Assembly: GCF_014681765.1 (NCBI RefSeq)
Contig: NZ_CP061498.1
Location: forward strand, 1,116,001 to 1,180,000
Length of the DNA stretch: 64,000 nucleotides
Direction of reading: 5' to 3'
DNA from: Roseicitreum antarcticum
Lineage (GTDB): Bacteria > Pseudomonadota > Alphaproteobacteria > Rhodobacterales > Rhodobacteraceae
A model generated the notes under the pieces. It saw only the letters and a program-made list of their open reading frames with translations. It was not told the origin of the DNA and did not search any database. Shown here piece after piece: positions 62,002-64,000 of this stretch. The position numbers were made by a program, and so were the translations under genes. How positions within the stretch are numbered: position 1 is the stretch's first letter; the number at the start of each line of letters is the position of its first letter.

Positions 62002-63321
62002 ATGGAAAGCGGCGGGGCGCCTCTGGACCTGACATTCTGGCTGACAGTGGCAGCGATCATCGGGCTTCTGGTGGTCTCTGGCTTCTTTTCGGGCAGTGAG
62101 ACCGCACTTACAGCGTCCAGCCGGGGCAAGCTGCGCGCGCAGGCCGACAAGGGCACACGGGGTGCCGCCAGCGCGCTGAAAGTGACCGAAGATACCGAAC
62201 GCCTGATCGGCGCGGTGCTGCTGGGCAACAACATGGTCAACATTCTGGCAGCCTCGCTGGCGACCGCGCTTTTCACGCAGGTCTTTGGCGAAAGCGGGGT
62301 AGCGCTGGCCACGCTGGTCATGACGCTGCTGGTCCTGATCTTTGCCGAGGTCCTTCCAAAGACCTTCGCCATTACGAATCCCGAACGCGCCGCGGGCATG
62401 GTTGCGCCGGTGATCCGCGTCGTGGTGGTGGTCTTCTCGCCCGTCGTATCGGTTGTGCGGTTTATCGTGCGCGCCATGCTGAGCGTTGTGGGGGTGCAGA
62501 CCGATCCGAACAGCCAGATTCTGTCATTCCACGAGGAAATCGCAGGTGCGCTGGCGCTGGGGCATTCCGAGGGCTCGGTCCAGAAGGAAGACCGCGACCG
62601 CCTGCTGGGTGCGCTGGACCTGAGCGAACGCACGGTCGAAGAGATCATGCTGCATCGCAGCCAGATCGAGATGATCAACGCCGATGATCCGGTCGAGGAT
62701 ATCATCGCGCAGGCCCTGAACTCCAGCCACACCCGCCTGCCCGCGTACCGGGGCGAGCAGGAGAACATCATCGGCGTGTTGCACTCGCGCGATCTGATGC
62801 GCGAGGTGCATCGCCTGGTTACCGAAGCACAGGGTGACTACAGCGCTATTTCCGCCCTCTCGCTCGCCAGTGTCGCGCGCGAAGCGTATTTCGTGCCCGA
62901 CACCACGCCGCTGGACGAACAGATGCGACAGTTCCTGCACCGGCGGTCACATTTCGCCATGGTCGTGGATGAATACGGCGCCCTGCGCGGGCTGATCACC
63001 CTTGAGGATATTCTGGAGGAAATCGTCGGCGAGATCGAGGATGAACATGACAAGGGCGACACCGCCGCGCTGGAACGCAACGAGGTGGGCGACGTGCTGG
63101 TCGACGGCGGCATGACAATCCGCGACCTGAACCGCGCCATGGAATGGTCGCTGCCCGATGAAGAGGCCAATACCATCGCCGGGCTCGTCATCCACGAGGC
63201 GCAGACAATCCCCAGCGAAGGACAGGTGTTCAAGTTCCACGGCTTCCGGTTCGAGGTGGTGGAGCGGGAAGACAATCGCCTGACCCGCCTGAAACTGCGC
63301 GAGATGGTGAAAACGCATTGA
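62002..63321 (+). CDS. CNNM/HlyC-CorC family transporter with DUF21 and CBS domains
   Basis: This 439-residue membrane protein has a DUF21 (CNNM) transmembrane domain (FFSGSETALTASSRGKL, LLGNNMVNILAASLATALF, FAEVLPKTFAI), a CBS pair (VEEIMLHRSQIEMINADD; MVVDEYGALRGLITLEDILEEIVGEIEDEHD) and a C-terminal CorC_HlyC domain. Such proteins are implicated in magnesium or cobalt efflux. ATG at 62002 has AAGGGA upstream. It follows xerD by 129 bp. Confidence 0.92.
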   Translation: MESGGAPLDLTFWLTVAAIIGLLVVSGFFSGSETALTASSRGKLRAQADKGTRGAASALKVTEDTERLIGAVLLGNNMVNILAASLATALFTQVFGESGVALATLVMTLLVLIFAEVLPKTFAITNPERAAGMVAPVIRVVVVVFSPVVSVVRFIVRAMLSVVGVQTDPNSQILSFHEEIAGALALGHSEGSVQKEDRDRLLGALDLSERTVEEIMLHRSQIEMINADDPVEDIIAQALNSSHTRLPAYRGEQENIIGVLHSRDLMREVHRLVTEAQGDYSAISALSLASVAREAYFVPDTTPLDEQMRQFLHRRSHFAMVVDEYGALRGLITLEDILEEIVGEIEDEHDKGDTAALERNEVGDVLVDGGMTIRDLNRAMEWSLPDEEANTIAGLVIHEAQTIPSEGQVFKFHGFRFEVVEREDNRLTRLKLREMVKTH

Positions 63322-63423
63322 TGCCCGGCGGTGATGGTCCGCAATCGTCGCGACGCTGATTCTGCCAGATCGCGACGAGGTGGCGCAAACGACAACAGGC
63401 ATGACGACAGGAATGAGAACGCC

Positions 63424-64000
63424 ATGAAACAGCCGCGCGCGTGGCAACGCATGCTCTCGGGGCGCAGGCTGGACCTGTTGGACCCAACGCCAGTGGATAT
63501 CGAGGTCGGGGATATTGCACACGGCCTGGCCTTCGTGGCGCGCTGGAACGGGCAGACCATGGGCGACTGGCCCTATTCGGTCGCCGAGCATTCGCTGCTG
63601 GTGGAAGACCTGTACGGTCGCGCCAATCCTGCCGCGCCCCCGCGCTGGCGGCTGGCAGCCCTGCTGCATGACGCGCCGGAATACGTTATCGGCGACATGA
63701 TATCGCCGGTCAAAGCGGCGGTGGGACCGGGTTATGGCGGGCTGGAACAGCGTTTGACGGCGGCGATCCACCTGCGTTTTGGGCTGCCCGCCGCCCTGCC
63801 CCTGACAGTAAAACGCGCGATCAAGCGGGCCGACCGCGTGTCGGCATGGCTGGAGGCGACACAAATCGCAGGGTTTTCAGAGGCCGAGGCGAACCGCCTG
63901 TTTGGCACGCCCGATGCAGCAATCGCGCAGAATTTCCGCATCGAACCCCAACCGCCCGCTGTGGTCCGCGCCGCCTTCGTCGCGCGGCACGCAGCGCTGT
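63424..64000 (+). CDS. HD-domain phosphohydrolase, truncated by the window end
   Basis: The visible 192 codons begin MKQPRAWQRMLSGRRLDLLDPTPVDIEVGDIAHGLAFVARWNGQ. They contain the HD metal motif in VAEHSLLVEDL...ALLHDAPEYVIGDMISPVK and an Asp in IKRADRVSAWLEA. This is the YfbR-like/HD phosphohydrolase group, which acts on nucleotides. The C-terminus lies beyond the window. It starts 102 bp after the CorC-type gene. Confidence 0.85.
   Translation, partial: MKQPRAWQRMLSGRRLDLLDPTPVDIEVGDIAHGLAFVARWNGQTMGDWPYSVAEHSLLVEDLYGRANPAAPPRWRLAALLHDAPEYVIGDMISPVKAAVGPGYGGLEQRLTAAIHLRFGLPAALPLTVKRAIKRADRVSAWLEATQIAGFSEAEANRLFGTPDAAIAQNFRIEPQPPAVVRAAFVARHAAL

Overview
The window is chromosomal DNA of an alphaproteobacterium, almost certainly a member of the Rhodobacteraceae (Rhodobacterales). 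The evidence is the uniformly high G+C, dense gene packing with many 4-bp ATGA-type stop/start overlaps, and neighbourhoods typical of that family: trpGDC-moaC-moeA-lexA, hemN next to fnrL, zwf-pgl, Hsp20 next to DUF1150, and a ureDABC-EFG urease cluster. An alphaproteobacterial GAAC-N7-GAAC SOS box and an RpoH-type promoter are also readable. I see no insertion sequence, prophage, CRISPR array, rRNA or tRNA; it is core and lightly accessory chromosome.

Layout, left to right. Positions 1-2885 hold the end of a phosphonate/phosphite ABC transporter (phnD'-phnC-phnE-phnE). Positions 2933-6653 hold purEK, a YdcH-like protein, the heat-shock Hsp20/DUF1150 pair and a membrane-anchored retropepsin-like protease. 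Positions 6962-12947 are a urease operon with a DUF1127 gene inside it. Positions 13298-16581 are a TRAP transporter on the minus strand. Positions 17138-22078 are tryptophan and molybdenum-cofactor genes followed by lexA. Positions 22072-25689 hold a LysR regulator divergent from mmsA, then fabD. Positions 25759-29328 hold guaA with a small monooxygenase-like gene, and a trimethylamine-methyltransferase-family gene. Positions 29608-34077 hold a divergent pair of family-specific proteins and a two-gene capsule-export-like locus. Positions 34433-38830 hold bioY, an atypical SDR, pgl-zwf and an HNH nuclease. Positions 39286-42865 hold an esterase, an AlkA-like glycosylase, hemN and fnrL. Positions 43051-50793 hold psuKG, a DUF502 protein, an ArgO-like exporter, mfd and a small membrane protein. 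Positions 51070-58477 hold hemB, an EamA permease, preA/preT and aroB/aroK. Positions 58662-64000 hold a small membrane ORF, a repeat-bearing secreted protein, xerD, a CorC-type transporter and the start of an HD-domain protein.

Several control circuits can be read directly. These are an SOS box overlapping the lexA -10 element, an RpoH-like promoter before hsp20, a near-perfect FNR box between hemN and fnrL, palindromic operators before zwf and preT, an inverted repeat between the LysR gene and mmsA, and many strong stem-loop terminators.

The most unusual signal is a scatter of short G+C-rich hairpin or tandem repeats. In ureF and in the gene before xerD they sit inside reading frames and lengthen the protein; others lie just after fnrL and hemB. 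No obviously new multi-gene defence or biosynthetic system was found. The best candidates for undescribed biology are these repeats, the 44-residue membrane ORF before xerD, a short-chain dehydrogenase lacking its catalytic Ser and Tyr, and an orphan KpsT/KpsE-like pair with a very long cytoplasmic N-terminus.
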